In this document: positions 63,279-64,000 of the stretch, one piece after another | Layout: each line of letters starts with the position of its first letter | Position numbering within the stretch: the first letter of the stretch is position 1 | DNA from: an uncultured Flavobacteriaceae bacterium | Lineage (GTDB): Bacteria > Bacteroidota > Bacteroidia > Flavobacteriales > Flavobacteriaceae | DNA length: 64,000 nucleotides | Direction of reading: 5' to 3' | Assembly (NCBI GenBank): GCA_947500385.1 | Contig: CANMSA010000007.1 | Coordinates: 52,929 to 116,928 of the forward strand | Position numbers and translations under genes: made by a program | The notes under the pieces: generated by a model | What the model saw: only the letters and a program-made list of their open reading frames with translations | Databases searched by the model: none | What the model was told of the DNA's origin: nothing

Positions 63279-64000
63279 ATGAAGTACGAAATAAAAAAAT
63301 TTAGGGACGGACAAGTAGCTGCAAAAATTTTGAATGCGGGCAACCTTGAAGTCCGCATTCGTGGGAATAGCTATGAAGATCTGTTTGCCATTGCGGCAAT
63401 AAAAGAAGCTTGGGATGCCGAAAACAGCACGAACAAAACGGCCACGGCAAGGCTAACGATTTTTTGCCTTATTGGGCAACGGTCGGATAGGCGCTTTAAT
63501 ACCGGGGAATCATTTGATTTAAAAGTCATCGCGAATTTCATCAATACGATGGCTTTTGATATGGTTGAAATTCTGCATCCCCATAGTCCTATCTCCCTGG
63601 CCTTGATCAAAAACGCCGTTAAACTTTCTCATTTTCCTTACGTTCAAAAGACCTTCAATGCGATCGACAACCCTGTTTTGGTGAGTCCGGATGCCGGGGC
63701 GTATAAAACGACCCATGAGATTGCAAAAAAATTAGGAGCCGATTTGGTGCCCTCCAACAAAGTACGGGTAGACGGGGCTCCCCAAATTAGCATACAAGGC
63801 GATGTAAGGGGAAAAGACTGTCTCATTGTCGACGATTTGGCCGATGGTGGTCGAACCTTTAAATATCTGGCTGCGGCCCTTAAAGAACAAGGGGCGGCCA
63901 ACGTGTACCTATATGTAACCCATGCGCAGTTCAATTATGGTTTTGATGAACTAAAAGAAACGATCGATCATGTGTATTGTACCAATAGCTACAAGGATAT
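63279..64000 (+). CDS. Ribose-phosphate diphosphokinase-like protein, 5' part (runs off the right edge)
   Basis: The first ~240 residues of a PRPP-synthetase-like protein. The C-terminal part of the visible sequence has a phosphoribosyltransferase fold, with VSPDAGAYKTTHEIAKKLGADLV and the PRPP loop LIVDDLADGGRTFKYLAAALKEQGA. It is diverged from the household Prs, but the same kind of gene accompanies nadV in NAD salvage operons of bacteria and some phages (vibriophage KVP40). It should supply PRPP to NadV; this is inferred from context. The start ATG 63279 lies 48 bp after the nadV stop, so the two genes are probably on one transcript. Confidence 0.88.
   Translation, partial: MKYEIKKFRDGQVAAKILNAGNLEVRIRGNSYEDLFAIAAIKEAWDAENSTNKTATARLTIFCLIGQRSDRRFNTGESFDLKVIANFINTMAFDMVEILHPHSPISLALIKNAVKLSHFPYVQKTFNAIDNPVLVSPDAGAYKTTHEIAKKLGADLVPSNKVRVDGAPQISIQGDVRGKDCLIVDDLADGGRTFKYLAAALKEQGAANVYLYVTHAQFNYGFDELKETIDHVYCTNSYKD

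Overview
The window looks like ordinary chromosome of a member of the Flavobacteriaceae (Bacteroidota), probably marine and of the Maribacter/Zobellia/Arenibacter type. The evidence is T9SS type B sorting and SprB-like repeats, gldE-gldD, TonB receptors, DUF4270 lipoproteins, an atpD-atpC pair away from other ATP synthase genes, promoters of the TAnnTTTG type, and an almost complete lack of Shine-Dalgarno sequences. Genus is an inference from gene content only. I found no rRNA, tRNA, CRISPR, insertion sequence or prophage.

Layout. 1-13.8 kb: 5'-part of katG divergent from an ankyrin gene, an FMN reductase and a nitrilase-family amidase; an Ig-like lipoprotein; a ComF-type phosphoribosyltransferase; a membrane coiled-coil protein; glycyl-tRNA synthetase; a MocR regulator divergent from an FMN split-barrel gene plus DUF1272; a TonB receptor and exonuclease III. 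13.9-22.2 kb: one giant secreted protein (2771 aa) made of about 29 SprB-like modules and a T9SS type B tail. 22.5-28.6 kb: a Tas-type aldo-keto reductase, then a leftward run panC-panD-YbhN-like flippase-esterase-radA. 28.7-38.5 kb: a starch-synthase-like N-terminal domain protein, a DUF4270 lipoprotein, glmS, a second TonB receptor, and atpD-atpC. 38.5-42.9 kb: small membrane and envelope proteins, a frameshifted M61 peptidase, a GNAT acetyltransferase.

42.9-53.4 kb holds the biotin genes in pieces: bioF-DUF2007 protein-bioD, a GT39-like membrane protein on the other strand, bioA translationally coupled to a beta-ketoacyl synthase, an NfeD-like/flotillin pair, then bioB under its own promoter and a JmjC-like cupin. 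53.4-59.7 kb is information processing plus gliding: recX, RNase E/G, a 29-residue very basic protein, HU, mutY, ssb, gldE, gldD. 59.8-64 kb ends with a DUF6624 protein and an NAD salvage locus: nrtR, nadV and a PRPP-synthetase-like gene that runs off the window. Three matching inverted repeats (TTTGCGT-N7-ACGCA type), two lying on TAnnTTTG promoter elements, look like the NrtR operators.

The most noteworthy points are the NrtR/NadV/PRPP module with its visible operator set, the KAS-like enzyme coupled to bioA, the giant SprB-like protein with an unusual Trp/Arg-rich middle and no sprF partner nearby, the tiny basic protein whose stop codon lies in a terminator stem, two apparently leaderless genes (glyS and bioF), and the RNase E/G protein that lacks the Zn-link cysteines. 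I did not see a clearly new multi-gene defence or mobile system.
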